64,000 nucleotides of DNA, taken from the NCBI GenBank assembly GCA_964453665.1, contig CAYVQT010000007.1, positions 1-64,000 on the forward strand, written 5' to 3'. This DNA is from DAOUTY01 sp964453665 (GTDB lineage Bacteria > Chloroflexota > Dehalococcoidia > SZUA-161). Shown here piece after piece: positions 42,847 through 52,214 of this stretch; within the stretch, counting starts at the first letter, position 1, and each line of letters starts with the position of its first letter. A program made the position numbers and the translations under genes. A model generated the notes under the pieces. That model was not told the DNA's origin, made no database searches, and worked only from the letters and a program-made list of their open reading frames with translations.

Positions 42847-43503
42847 TTACCTCCCCGGCCAAGTATCTACAATAAGACTTGTATATGATAGAGGAACTTT
42901 TTTATTCCTGTGACCGAAATCAGCAGAACGTTCAATAAATCCATCCGCTGGATCCCATGGCAAGCGATGAAATTGTCCTCCCTCGTCGTAATACTCCAGA
43001 AGCTTGTAATCATAATGGGCTTTAGATAGTATATTTTCAATCATGCGTTGGTCATAGAGGACCTTATGATCGGCAGCCCCGATCCCACTTCCTCCTGGTC
43101 TTACAAACTCTATGTAGTCAGGGTCTGGATGAAAACCATCGGGGACGGCTATTCTCACGACCCCCTGATTTGATAGAAATGGTCGAACGTTTTTTAGAAA
43201 CGAAAGGAAGTCGGCCTCTGGCCAATGCTCTATCACGTGTTCTGCCAGAATTCTGTCAATACTGCCAGGCGGGAAGATACTTCTCCAGTGAGCCGGCCTC
43301 AGGGCATTAAAAACAGGAAGGTCAGTATTGAGCCAGCCCTCGTATGTCCTGGAACCAGCGCCTATAACTACTCTTACCGGTTTGCCTTCACGCCAAAGAC
43401 TCATCGCACGCTTTCGCAGAACGTACCGTGACCTCGGCATTGTGAAACATCGTCTTATAATACCTAATATTCGTATTAGATTTCTCAAAGGCCATTTACC
43501 CAA
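42847..43503 (-). CDS. SAM-dependent methyltransferase, paralogue of the 34365-35114 protein
   Basis: 218 residues. The glycine loop VVIGAGSRTYEGWLNTDLPVF is followed by IDRILAEHVIEHWPEADFL and LSNQGVVRIAVPDGFH. This is the same family as the protein at 34365-35114 (IGAG...EGWLNSD). The C-terminal part contains a histidine-rich stretch near HYDYKLLEYYDEGGQFH. It probably modifies a sugar or glycan end; substrate unknown. Confidence 0.78.
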   Translation of the reverse strand: MGKWPLRNLIRILGIIRRCFTMPRSRYVLRKRAMSLWREGKPVRVVIGAGSRTYEGWLNTDLPVFNALRPAHWRSIFPPGSIDRILAEHVIEHWPEADFLSFLKNVRPFLSNQGVVRIAVPDGFHPDPDYIEFVRPGGSGIGAADHKVLYDQRMIENILSKAHYDYKLLEYYDEGGQFHRLPWDPADGFIERSADFGHRNKKVPLSYTSLIVDTWPGR

Positions 43504-43729
43504 TACAAACTCTCATTTCTTACCCGGAATAACTGGTGTAGGTTTGATGGACAAAATAGTGATAGTCAGTAAAGCCATTCATCAATGTTATCTTAACCTT
43601 CTGTGAGCCTGCTGCACAAAGGTTGAAACTATCAGCAGCTTATGAGACCACCTTGTTTGTACAACAGGCTCTACAGCACATTTATTCGAACGAGCTATCG
43701 TTCGACGTAAAAAACTGGTAAAACGTGCC

Positions 43730-44956
43730 TTACGTCAATGGTAGCAGATCATTCTCCCCGATACCTATCAGTGAGGCAAACCGTTGTCGAAAGACCCGCA
43801 GGTTAAGTTCCTGCTCCCGAGCTGCCTGGCCTGCGTGTGTGGCGCTAGCATAAAATTCCTTATCGACAATGAATTTTCTCAAGCTGTCAATAATTTCGGT
43901 GCTCTCGAGTGAATGACAACAAAGACCCGCAGGAAAGCGACGGAGGAAACGCGCTACCGACGAGTCCTCAGGGCCGTGGAATAGAACAGGTCTGCCAGCT
44001 GCCAGATAAGTTGAAAGCTTATTAGGAAAGCAAAGGCGTACCGAGAGACTGTATGTTTCGTCGAACCAGTAAGGCAAATAGGCTATATCAACCTGCGATA
44101 GAAGATCCACCGTCTCTTCAACAGATCGCCAACCCAGGTACTCAATGTGTATCCCGTCATACCCCCGCACAGATAGGTCTGTTGATAACACACGGACAAT
44201 GACATTGCGTCCCTCTATCCGCCAATTCACACTGGACAGGGCTGATAATAAAGCCAGCCACTCATTTTTAGCATACCAGGCACCGATAAACCCGATAGTG
44301 AATTGACTGTCACTGCTCAGTTCCTTTGCTGCTGGTTTCATCAAGTTCGGATGTACCCCGTGGATCAATACTACAGACTCGACTCCATATCTCTTCTTAT
44401 ACTCCTCCGCCATCGCTTCAGAAGCTACACCACACCTCTCAGACATCAAGAGCACATTTGCAAATTCACGCATAAAGCTGTTGTGCTCAAACCGGCTGAA
44501 TGATAACTCCTTAGACCGGAACTCGGGAGGATCCCAGATTGTATTAACGAGCCGGGCACCGAGCCCGGTAGCGACTCTTCCAGTGATGTTAATCAGAATT
44601 GGAGCATTTAAAACAGCCCAGACCATCTCTATATTGTGCTGTTTGCCAAATTGTACAATACGGTTTACCAAGGATGGTTCATGAATGAGCTTGGCGTAAC
44701 GCCTTAAGAGGAAGCCGCTCATATTATCAATATTAGCTCCAAACTGCGCAATCCCACGTTGTCGTGGACGAACAGTGTAGGCGGTTGGCAGCCATTTAAG
44801 GTCCTCCATAAATGGAAGGGCAATAGGTAAAATCACCGCAAAACAAAAAATCTTATCCCGCGGATAAGACAAGCAAAGATCTTGTAAAAAGACACCTGCG
44901 GATTGAGGGTAGCCTGGAGGAGTACCAGTTAGCAATAAAACTCGCGGTACGGTCAT
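43730..44956 (-). CDS. GT-B glycosyltransferase
   Basis: 408 residues. The N-terminal domain starts VPRVLLLTGTPPGYPQSAGVFL. The C-terminal donor domain has FTIGFIGAWYAKNEWLALL, HIEYLGWRSVEETVDLL, IAYLPYWFDE and FPNKLSTYLAAGRPVLFHG. It is separated by only three bases from the upstream epimerase stop, so the two are co-transcribed, and it may use the deoxy-aminosugar made by the three genes before it (inference). Confidence 0.87.
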   Translation of the reverse strand: MTVPRVLLLTGTPPGYPQSAGVFLQDLCLSYPRDKIFCFAVILPIALPFMEDLKWLPTAYTVRPRQRGIAQFGANIDNMSGFLLRRYAKLIHEPSLVNRIVQFGKQHNIEMVWAVLNAPILINITGRVATGLGARLVNTIWDPPEFRSKELSFSRFEHNSFMREFANVLLMSERCGVASEAMAEEYKKRYGVESVVLIHGVHPNLMKPAAKELSSDSQFTIGFIGAWYAKNEWLALLSALSSVNWRIEGRNVIVRVLSTDLSVRGYDGIHIEYLGWRSVEETVDLLSQVDIAYLPYWFDETYSLSVRLCFPNKLSTYLAAGRPVLFHGPEDSSVARFLRRFPAGLCCHSLESTEIIDSLRKFIVDKEFYASATHAGQAAREQELNLRVFRQRFASLIGIGENDLLPLT

Positions 44957-44959
44957 ATG

Positions 44960-46078
44960 CTATGATATCCTTTGTCCCGGGGTTTTAGCTTGTGCGGAGT
45001 GTCGGTGGCCAAGAATGATCTTTATTACCGTACTGCTTACGTTCTCTACCAGATATTCGGGGGGCACTGTCCATTGATGCTTTTGATTGAGAACGGTGCG
45101 CACACATTGCAGGATCATCTCTGGCTCTGCGCCACTGAGCATATTGCTGCCACACTCGATTGTCTCCGGCCGCTCTGTAACATCACGGATTGTCACATTG
45201 GATACCCGGAAAATGCAGCACTCTTCCTGCACGGTGCCGCTGTCGCTTAGCACGCACAGTGCATTCTTCTCCAGAGAGATGAAGTCAAAGAAATTAAAAG
45301 GCTCGTGAAACCTGATATTCTCGTTGTCCAGGCGCACTCCGTAGCGCTGCATCCTGTTACTGGTGCGAGGATGCAGGCTGCAAATAACGGGCATGTTGTA
45401 GTCTTCCTGAAGCAACATCAGTGCCCGTGCCAGCGATTGAAGGCGATCTTCGATATCAACGTTCTCTTGACGGTGCATGGTAACGAGGAAGTACTCTCCT
45501 GGTTTTAGTCCCAGACTACTTAGAATTTTCGATTGATCTATAGCAGGGTCATGATACTGAATCACCTCGGAGATAGGGTTTCCGATGACGTAGATTCGAT
45601 TACCCTCTATTCCCTCGCGAAGCAGATTCGCCCGGCTGCGTTCAGTATAGGGCATCAGGATGTCGCTGCTGTGATCAATGATGCGCCTGTTCACCTCCTC
45701 CGGCACGCGGTCGTCATAGCAGCGGTTCCCAGCCTCCATGTGGTAAACGGGGATGCCCATTCTCTTGGCAACTATAGCCGCCAGGCCGCTATTGGTATCT
45801 CCCAGAATTAAAATCCTATCTGGCTTTTCAGCAAGAAAGACCTGCTCGCTTGCCGTAATGATTTTACCTATTTGCTCGCCGAAGGTGTCACCGTGGACGC
45901 CGAGGAAATGGTCCGGTTGCCTTACGCCCAGCTGCTGGAAGAATACATCGTTCAGATTAACGTCATAGTTCTGTCCGGTATGCACCAGCACATGGTCACA
46001 TAGCTCATCCAGCTTTTCGATTATCAGGCTTAAACGTATGATCTCCGGGCGAGTACCCAGAACAGTAATTACCTTCAT
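44960..46078 (-). CDS. UDP-sugar 2-epimerase, copy 3 (FnlC/WbjD/CapG-like)
   Basis: 372 residues of the WecB family, with LGTRPEIIRLSLIIEKL, VHTGQNYDVNLNDVFFQQLG, HMEAGNRCYDDRVPEEVNRRIID, VTMHRQENVD and LSDSGTVQEE. The HMEAGNRC form and its neighbours separate it from the two other copies in the window. Directly upstream are an FnlA-type dehydratase/epimerase and an RmlD-like reductase. The three form the set used for UDP-N-acetyl-L-fucosamine or UDP-N-acetyl-L-quinovosamine, where this enzyme does the last C2 epimerisation. Confidence 0.9.
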   Translation of the reverse strand: MKVITVLGTRPEIIRLSLIIEKLDELCDHVLVHTGQNYDVNLNDVFFQQLGVRQPDHFLGVHGDTFGEQIGKIITASEQVFLAEKPDRILILGDTNSGLAAIVAKRMGIPVYHMEAGNRCYDDRVPEEVNRRIIDHSSDILMPYTERSRANLLREGIEGNRIYVIGNPISEVIQYHDPAIDQSKILSSLGLKPGEYFLVTMHRQENVDIEDRLQSLARALMLLQEDYNMPVICSLHPRTSNRMQRYGVRLDNENIRFHEPFNFFDFISLEKNALCVLSDSGTVQEECCIFRVSNVTIRDVTERPETIECGSNMLSGAEPEMILQCVRTVLNQKHQWTVPPEYLVENVSSTVIKIILGHRHSAQAKTPGQRIS

Positions 46079-47133
46079 GCCAGCATATCTTCCTCGAATG
46101 AAATTCTGTCGCCAGTCAGGAGTTTGTGTTTTTTAAGCAGCCTAGCCAGTGCGTCCTTCCGTATTACATTATCAGCCGAGCTATACTCTTGCCCCAGCGG
46201 GCTCTTAATTTTTACTGATGCCCGGAGCTCAGGCAGAATTGGCATGATCACATAATAACTGCCCCGGCTGACAGTGCGATGTGCTTCCTCCTCGGAAACC
46301 AGGATCTCATGTATCTTCTCCCCGGGCCGAATGCCGGTAATTGTCGTCTTAATCGCACGATCATCGATAAGCACCTGCACGACATCAGTGATGAGAGCCG
46401 AAGGCACACGCGGGATATAGGTCTCGCCCCGGTTCGCATGCTGCAATGCTGCGAAAATCGTGTCTACAGCCTGATTCAGGCTTAGAAGAAAGCGAGTCAT
46501 GTCCGGTGTGGTGATGGTCACAGGCCCGCCGCTGCGGATTTGATCGTGGAAAAGCGGTATCACTGAGCCTCGTGAAGCAAGCACATTTCCATATCTCACA
46601 CAGATGAACCTGGTATCGGGACAATTCATGTTCGCGTTAATGAATATGCGCTCCTGGATTGCTTTTGTCATACCCATGACATTTACCGGTTTACACGCTT
46701 TATCCGTGGATATACCGACAACGGTCACAACTGGCAGTTGGTTTTCGCGTATGGCTTGAACAATGTTTTCCGCACCCACAATATTGGTCCCGACAGCTTC
46801 GAAGGGAAAGTACTCACATGTAGGCACCTGTTTGAGAGCAGCCGCATTAAAGACTACATCTGCGCTGCGCAGCATTGCGCTGACACTATGATAGTCACGT
46901 ACATCCCCTATCTGGAATTGTAAAAGCTGTTTGAAGTTATGATAGATTACCTCATCGGTAGCAATTGCACGATGCTGATAATCGAGCCGCATCTGGTGCT
47001 GTTTGGCTTCGTCGCGGGAAAATACAACAATCCTGGCAGGCTTGCCCAGTTCGCCAGATAGCAGCCGCCGCACCAGTACCTTGCCCAGCGAGCCGGTGCC
47101 CCCTGTAATAACGATTCTTTTATCGGTTAGCAT
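46075..47133 (-). CDS. UDP-GlcNAc 4,6-dehydratase/5-epimerase (FnlA/WbjB/CapE type)
   Basis: About 352 residues from the ATG at 47133, which has GGAGGG a few bases upstream and overlaps the preceding reductase by 14 bases. The extended SDR motifs are RIVITGGTGSLGKVLVRRLL, VFSRDEAKQHQMR, DVVFNAAALKQVPTCEYFPF (the ALKQVP signature of the Polysacc_synt_2 family), GISTDKACKPVNVMGMTKAI (Met replaces Tyr of the usual YxxxK, a feature of this family) and RYGNVLASRGSVIPLF. It converts UDP-GlcNAc to a 4-keto-6-deoxy hexose with C5 inversion as the first step of L-FucNAc/L-QuiNAc synthesis. Confidence 0.92.
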   Translation of the reverse strand: MLTDKRIVITGGTGSLGKVLVRRLLSGELGKPARIVVFSRDEAKQHQMRLDYQHRAIATDEVIYHNFKQLLQFQIGDVRDYHSVSAMLRSADVVFNAAALKQVPTCEYFPFEAVGTNIVGAENIVQAIRENQLPVVTVVGISTDKACKPVNVMGMTKAIQERIFINANMNCPDTRFICVRYGNVLASRGSVIPLFHDQIRSGGPVTITTPDMTRFLLSLNQAVDTIFAALQHANRGETYIPRVPSALITDVVQVLIDDRAIKTTITGIRPGEKIHEILVSEEEAHRTVSRGSYYVIMPILPELRASVKIKSPLGQEYSSADNVIRKDALARLLKKHKLLTGDRISFEEDMLA

Positions 47134-48019
47134 AAGCCCTCCTGAGTTCCGAGTACGGAGTGGAATCTCCATACATCTGCTCGATCATATCGCGCCAGAG
47201 AGGTGGCTTGAACCCCGTAGCCTGTCGAAACCGTTCAGCGCTCAGGCTGCGATCACATACAATTGTCTCATCAGGTTCAATCCGGACGTTTAATCCGTAT
47301 ACCCGTTTCACCATCGAGAGAAGAACGAACTTGTTTATTGGCTCTGATGCCACATTGTAGATTCCATAAAGATCAGGATACTCTGTGATAATCCAGGCGA
47401 TTATCTGTGAGAGAGCATTGGTTGTAAATCCACTGAACACCGCTCGCTTGTATCCGTGAACTGTACCCCCATCCTGAGCTAAAAACCACTCAATCAAACC
47501 CTGCGAGGTCTCGACCTCCCGTCCTATCATTGAGGTCCGTATCGTCAGGCAGCCCTCCCGGCTCACCTCACCCAGCAGTTTCGTCCTTCCGTAGAGGTCC
47601 TCCGCGTCAGGCATGTCGCCTTCCGTATAGTTCCCCTTGCTACCCGAGAAGACACAGTCAGTGCTTATGTGTATCAGGCGGCTGTTTGCTGACCGGCATA
47701 TCTCGGCCAGCCGGTGGGGGAAGAGAGCGTTAACCGAGATACTGGCAATGGGATCATCAGCTTCTGTAGCCTGCTTTACTATACCGATACAGTTCACTGT
47801 GACATTCGGTTTTATGGCATCTATTGCCCGATTGACACTGTCGAAATCCTCCACGGACACACGGTCTATTGTATGTGTCGGGTCGAAAAGCCCGTATTGA
47901 GCGTAGGGGCCAATCCCCGAACGCAAGGTCGCATACGTATCGAACCGATCGGCAAAGACCTGCCAGAGCTTGTGCCCCAGCATCCCCGAGCCGCCAAGTA
48001 TTAAAACCTTTACTGCCAT
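47120..48019 (-). CDS. RmlD-like 4-keto-sugar reductase (FnlB/WbvR-like)
   Basis: 299 residues. NAD(P) motif LILGGSGMLGHKLW, VNCIGIVKQATEADDP, LIHISTDCVFSGSKGNY and LYGRTKLLGE (YxxxK) match RmlD-type reductases. It lacks the C-terminal cupin domain of CapF/FnlB-type enzymes, which favours the WbvR-like form of the pathway (L-QuiNAc) over L-FucNAc, though this is only suggestive. It has a GGAG site 12 bases before its ATG. The region around its start is duplicated in degenerate form at 49870-49960. Confidence 0.85.
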   Translation of the reverse strand: MAVKVLILGGSGMLGHKLWQVFADRFDTYATLRSGIGPYAQYGLFDPTHTIDRVSVEDFDSVNRAIDAIKPNVTVNCIGIVKQATEADDPIASISVNALFPHRLAEICRSANSRLIHISTDCVFSGSKGNYTEGDMPDAEDLYGRTKLLGEVSREGCLTIRTSMIGREVETSQGLIEWFLAQDGGTVHGYKRAVFSGFTTNALSQIIAWIITEYPDLYGIYNVASEPINKFVLLSMVKRVYGLNVRIEPDETIVCDRSLSAERFRQATGFKPPLWRDMIEQMYGDSTPYSELRRAYANR

Positions 48020-48080
48020 TGTTTACTCGCTCCAACCCTAGCTAATCAAACTTCCATACAACTCAATTTAGCGCTGGATA
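47989..48080. repeat. Copy 1 of a degenerate direct repeat (start region of the RmlD-like gene)
   Basis: The sequence spanning the first codons and upstream region of the RmlD-like gene is repeated at 49870-49960. Shared stretches include TTTACTCGCT, AATCAAACTTCCATACAA and GCGCTG at matching spacing. This is the intact copy. Confidence 0.75.
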
Positions 48081-48148
48081 TACAAATGACTATTGTATTC
48101 TTGTTCAACAATCCGTAGCCATTCTCGAACCAGCATGGACCATCATGC

Positions 48149-49738
48149 TCATATACTGCCCCCACCCCTCAGTTCACCTATCTTTTCCTTTATCCTCGCC
48201 TTTTCGTCCACTTCCTGGTACTCTACCGCCCTCTTAGCCATTGGTGAATCCTTTTTGAATACCTCCTTTAACACCCTGCCATCCATTTCTCTTGATATCG
48301 GAATGCCTAAGATGTGTAATATCGTTGGGGCCAAGTCGTAGATTCGAGCATCATGTATAGCAAGCCCCTCACCGATATCGGGGCCAATCACAAGGAAAAT
48401 GCCATGTAGCTTGTGCACACTGCGCCAGCCGTGATCCTGTTCTAAGTAATACCAGAGATCTTCACTTTTAGGGCTGCTAGCAACAAAGATTCCGTCATTG
48501 GGAAGTATTACAATATCCGGAGCGTTATGCAAATATCTCCCCGAATATATCTCCTCTCTTCTGTATACCCGCTTGGCCATCTTGGTACCAGTTATCGGTT
48601 CCGTTATAGCCTCAAGCTCCCTCACAAGGTTCTCTCTCAGATCATCGTATTCCTGGTCTGAATCGACAAACTTTCGGTTCACATACAAGGAACCGTGACC
48701 CACCGGGATGACGGTACTCTGCTCCCAATCGATGAATTCCTTACACTCCAATTGACCCGGGTGCAGTATATAAATCTCTGGGGGCATAAGCCTTGGTAAC
48801 CTTGCACGAAGCGCTGCGGGTACGAATGGTCGGAGTGAGCGGACCACTCTCATCCTGCCAATCGTCGAGATTACATCGTCTTGGCCCAGGCCTGGGTTTT
48901 GCGATGGGGATTGCGAGAACTGTCCGGGTATGTTGAGAGTCAGAAGGCGTCTTTCCATCAGCCACTTGCCGATCTGGAAGACGCATTTTTTCTCAATATG
49001 GCCGTGGTCGGACATCAGGATGACATAGGTTCTCTCATCATAAAATCGATGCAGTAGTGCTCCTATCCTGTCATCAATGACAGTCCAAGCATATTCCACC
49101 ACGTCTTGTGGGAAATGGTGTTGTATGTAGTCAATGTAGAATAGAGTCAGATGGCAGAATCGGGGATTGAATTTGCTCATGAGATATTCTGCAACATCGA
49201 ATCTACGGTTTATCATTTGCTTGCTGTTGCGTCTTGCGGTGCCCCTATCTAATGTGAACATATAGTCTGGGTTTGACCTATAATTGAATTTAAGTTTCAA
49301 TTCATCTTCCAACCATTCGGGGTAGGTAAACTTTGTATCCATCGGCGCATTCTGCGACACCATGAAGCCATTCATCGCTTTAGGCGGATATGTCGTGGGC
49401 ATATTGAACACGCCACAGTCTATATTGTTTTCCCCCAGAAGGTCCCACAGTTCTTTGCTTCTGAAAGAGGTCGAATTGTGCACGACCATGTCGTTCTTCT
49501 CGAAATCGGGATCAAAGAACCAATAGACTCCGAGTTTGCCCGGGTTTTTACCAGTGGAGTAGCATTTCCACGCTGGAAAAGTGGCAGGAGGGAGGCAACT
49601 CTCCAAGTCCCCAAAGCAGCCATTATTCATCAAGTTCTCTATAGTAGGCAACTTACCCTTCTGCACCATTGGCTGGATGATATTCCATGCGGCCCCGTCC
49701 AGCCCAATTACCAAGACCTTATCACCGTCTGGCATCAC
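48149..49738 (-). CDS. Alkaline-phosphatase-superfamily phosphodiesterase (type I PDE/nucleotide pyrophosphatase)
   Basis: 529 residues. The first metal ligand is in VLVIGLDGAAWNII, the nucleophile region is LPPATFPAWKCYSTGKNPGK, then LMSDHGHIEKKC (Asp-His) and the late GWRSVHKLHGIFLVIGP. It is about twice the size of the family member at 11429-12205, with an insertion in the middle (about 265-345). No secretion signal is visible. In glycan clusters such proteins probably trim or transfer phospho-linked groups; no substrate can be assigned. The C-terminal RIKEKIGELRG resembles a degenerate LGYL-type tail. Confidence 0.85.
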   Translation of the reverse strand: MMPDGDKVLVIGLDGAAWNIIQPMVQKGKLPTIENLMNNGCFGDLESCLPPATFPAWKCYSTGKNPGKLGVYWFFDPDFEKNDMVVHNSTSFRSKELWDLLGENNIDCGVFNMPTTYPPKAMNGFMVSQNAPMDTKFTYPEWLEDELKLKFNYRSNPDYMFTLDRGTARRNSKQMINRRFDVAEYLMSKFNPRFCHLTLFYIDYIQHHFPQDVVEYAWTVIDDRIGALLHRFYDERTYVILMSDHGHIEKKCVFQIGKWLMERRLLTLNIPGQFSQSPSQNPGLGQDDVISTIGRMRVVRSLRPFVPAALRARLPRLMPPEIYILHPGQLECKEFIDWEQSTVIPVGHGSLYVNRKFVDSDQEYDDLRENLVRELEAITEPITGTKMAKRVYRREEIYSGRYLHNAPDIVILPNDGIFVASSPKSEDLWYYLEQDHGWRSVHKLHGIFLVIGPDIGEGLAIHDARIYDLAPTILHILGIPISREMDGRVLKEVFKKDSPMAKRAVEYQEVDEKARIKEKIGELRGGGSI

Positions 49739-50164
49739 GCCTCCCTGTTAGCCAAAGCCATACTATCGAACCCGAGACGATGTGTCTATTCACACATCAA
49801 AGACCTCGTCTCGTTACCAGATGAATGTTGAGCAGTTGCTATCCCACTGATTTGCCCATACCAGACTCGATCCACCAAGTATCAAATCTTTACCTCCATC
49901 ATTTACTCGCTCTAACCCTGGATAATCAAACTTCCATACAAATCAACACGGCGCTGAACACAGGCACTCAGGGCGTATTCCCATTCGATAGTATACAAAC
50001 CGCATCGAGCGAAGTTAGCATGCAGAGCAATATCCTTTAATAAATTTTTAATCCGGATGAAAGTGTATAACAATCCTTACATGGTACAACCATTATACCC
50101 TGCGGTGTACGAATCTCTTTTATAAACGACATTTGTGGTAGTCCCTTTAAGACTTTATCTATAA
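49739..50164. other. Intergenic region holding a gene-start relic
   Basis: About 425 bases between two minus-strand genes. The left part contains the relic at 49840-49960 described separately. The remainder (about 49960-50164) is AT-rich, without a supportable gene or terminator. Confidence 0.5.
49840..49960 (-). pseudogene. Relic 5' end of a second RmlD-like gene (repeat copy 2)
   Basis: On the minus strand, the ATG at 49899 begins ATG GAG GTA AAG ATT, close to the start of the intact RmlD-like gene (M-A-V-K-V). After a small frame disruption it continues I-L-G-G-S-S-L-V-W, matching ILGGSGMLG, before similarity is lost. The upstream bases 49899-49960 match the leader of the intact gene (47989-48080 copy). 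It is a leftover of a duplicated or displaced reductase gene, not functional. Its presence marks a rearrangement around the phosphodiesterase gene. Confidence 0.65.
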
Positions 50165-51328
50165 TCATAAGCTTGACAGCATATTCAGGCACTCACCTTC
50201 ATAATTTTCCATCCTGAAAACCTGTTCATACATTTCTCTAGCTGCTTTCGAGTATAAGGAATAGTTATCTACAATCCTTCTGATTGCATTTTCCAATTCA
50301 TGGGCGTGACTGATGTGTATGCCATACCCGTTATTTTCCACGTACTGTCCTAATTCTACCGCATCCAGTACTATAATGGGTATGCCCAGCCTCATAAATT
50401 CAACCATCTGGCCACAAGATTTCGACATAAAGTGGCAATTGATATTCTTCAATGCATAGCTTAAAAATCCGATGTCAGCTTGGGATATATTACGTCGCAT
50501 ATCATCGTAACTGTCGCACGCAGGAAATACCCTGGGCTTCTTATCACTTATCGCAATGAGGTCAATAATCTCGCGTGAAACAGTGCGATGTAAATACAGC
50601 TCAATGCTGTCATCCAGGTCCTGGAAGGCCTTTATCAGCAGGTCACTTGAGCGCATAGGCCATGGGTTTAATTGCATTAATACGATTCTGTTCTTCAAAC
50701 GCGAGATATCATTTGCCTTTCTCCCGGCAGTGTTTCTGGCGAATTCATCGTCTCTCAACGATACCGGTAGATAAAATTTTGGAATAGTGTGGCTGCCAAG
50801 GATAGAATCCAGGACCGCTGCCCTATTTATATCTTGAACAATAATCGAAGAGCTTTTTTTTATATTTTCCCTGTTCCTTTCGATCATTAACCTGGTCAAA
50901 CGATAACGGTACAAATCACTATCCGGAGCTATGTAGTCAAGTGACCAGAAAATCAATTTCATTTTACCTGTTACAAAGCGCGAAACACAGTTCAAGGCAT
51001 AATGGTCTATCGCAATTGCCAGGTCTACGCCCGAACTGGCAACGCTTTCTATCTGCTTTTCCAGTTCCCTGTTCCTCATGAAGTGTTCCATTAAGCTGTA
51101 TTTATATATATGAGAACCGAATATTCTGACAAAATTCTCTGTTGACAAGAGACAACGTAAAGTATAAATCAAACCCAACCCACGATCATCGATATCGCTC
51201 GCTTCTTTCAGTATTCTATTGGTATAAATCACTTTGAAAGCACTTTCAAGCACTTTTAAAAAGTCGTATACGTGAGGATACATCCGTTCATCATAAGGCT
51301 GAAAGCCTACAACTAGAACCTTTCTCAT
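50165..51328 (-). CDS. Glycosyltransferase (GT-B-like, CgeB/group 1 type)
   Basis: About 387 residues from the ATG at 51328. The N-terminal RKVLVVGFQPYDERMYPHVYD and VDLAIAIDHYALN precede a second domain with NRIVLMQLNPWPMRSSDLLI, ISQADIGFLSYAL and SKSCGQMVEFMRLGIPIIVLDAVEL. This is a plausible GT-B donor domain with weaker motifs than the other glycosyltransferases here. The codon composition is AT-richer than its neighbours. Substrate unknown. Confidence 0.72.
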   Translation of the reverse strand: MRKVLVVGFQPYDERMYPHVYDFLKVLESAFKVIYTNRILKEASDIDDRGLGLIYTLRCLLSTENFVRIFGSHIYKYSLMEHFMRNRELEKQIESVASSGVDLAIAIDHYALNCVSRFVTGKMKLIFWSLDYIAPDSDLYRYRLTRLMIERNRENIKKSSSIIVQDINRAAVLDSILGSHTIPKFYLPVSLRDDEFARNTAGRKANDISRLKNRIVLMQLNPWPMRSSDLLIKAFQDLDDSIELYLHRTVSREIIDLIAISDKKPRVFPACDSYDDMRRNISQADIGFLSYALKNINCHFMSKSCGQMVEFMRLGIPIIVLDAVELGQYVENNGYGIHISHAHELENAIRRIVDNYSLYSKAAREMYEQVFRMENYEGECLNMLSSL

Positions 51329-51440
51329 TTTAAAAACCACGCTAAATTGGTATTTCGAGATGCAATAACGATTATTTACCCTTCAGTAATATTGCGCATA
51401 ACTGTTGAAGTAGAGACAGAATTCATTTAATAATATGGTT

Positions 51441-52208
51441 TCAGATCGCCTGCCCGACCACAGCAAATTTCCAATCATGCTCACTTAGATTTTCATCGAA
51501 TTGTGGAAACGGGCAAAGCCTCTTGCACGCAAATCCTGCCTCATCCAGGTAATGTATTACCTCCTGGGGGAACAGAAAACGCATATTGTGGGTTTCGTTA
51601 ATCTCCTCAATTATGCGCGCACCCTGGATATGCAGGATTCTATAATGTACCTTCACGATATGCTGTAGTAAGTCCAGTTCGGGCGTGACCAACCTTAGAA
51701 CACGTGTGTCATCAGTTTCAATGATCCCAAAACGGTCGGTCGGCCTGGTCGTAAGCACGGCTGGCCCAAACCAGGCATCGAACATGAATATACCCCCGGG
51801 ATTGAGGTGTCGTCGTGCCGAGCGAAAAGAGGCCATTAAATCGTCGTTGCTGGTCATATAGCTGATAACATCAAACATTGCGATAACAGCATCAAATGTG
51901 CATTCCAGGTCCAGGGTGCGGATGTCACCATATGTAAATTTCAGAGGCGCGGAAGCTGTTACCGATGACAGCTTATTCTGAGCTATAGATAGCATTTTTT
52001 CAGAGCTGTCAACTCCTGTCACATGATAGCCACGTTGAGCTAAAGGTAGAGTATGACCGCCTGTGCCACATCCCAAATCAAGTATGCTACTTATGGATTC
52101 AGAGGCATAGCGGGCGAATACTTTCTCCAGAAAATCGCACTCAAGTTCGTAACCCTTTTTTTTATAGAGTGAATCGTAGAATTGTGCGGATTGGTCGAAT
52201 ACAGTCAT
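51441..52208 (-). CDS. Class I SAM-dependent methyltransferase
   Basis: 255 residues. SISSILDLGCGTGGHTLPLA, VTGVDSSEKMLSIAQ, FDAVIAMFDVISYMTSNDDL and LNPGGIFMFDAW form a complete Methyltransf_25-type core. It begins six bases after the stop of the aminotransferase at 52215-53357 and is co-transcribed. N-methylation of the amino sugar made by that aminotransferase is an attractive guess, as seen in dimethylamino-sugar pathways, but this is inference. Confidence 0.87.
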   Translation of the reverse strand: MTVFDQSAQFYDSLYKKKGYELECDFLEKVFARYASESISSILDLGCGTGGHTLPLAQRGYHVTGVDSSEKMLSIAQNKLSSVTASAPLKFTYGDIRTLDLECTFDAVIAMFDVISYMTSNDDLMASFRSARRHLNPGGIFMFDAWFGPAVLTTRPTDRFGIIETDDTRVLRLVTPELDLLQHIVKVHYRILHIQGARIIEEINETHNMRFLFPQEVIHYLDEAGFACKRLCPFPQFDENLSEHDWKFAVVGQAI

Positions 52209-52214
52209 CTATGC

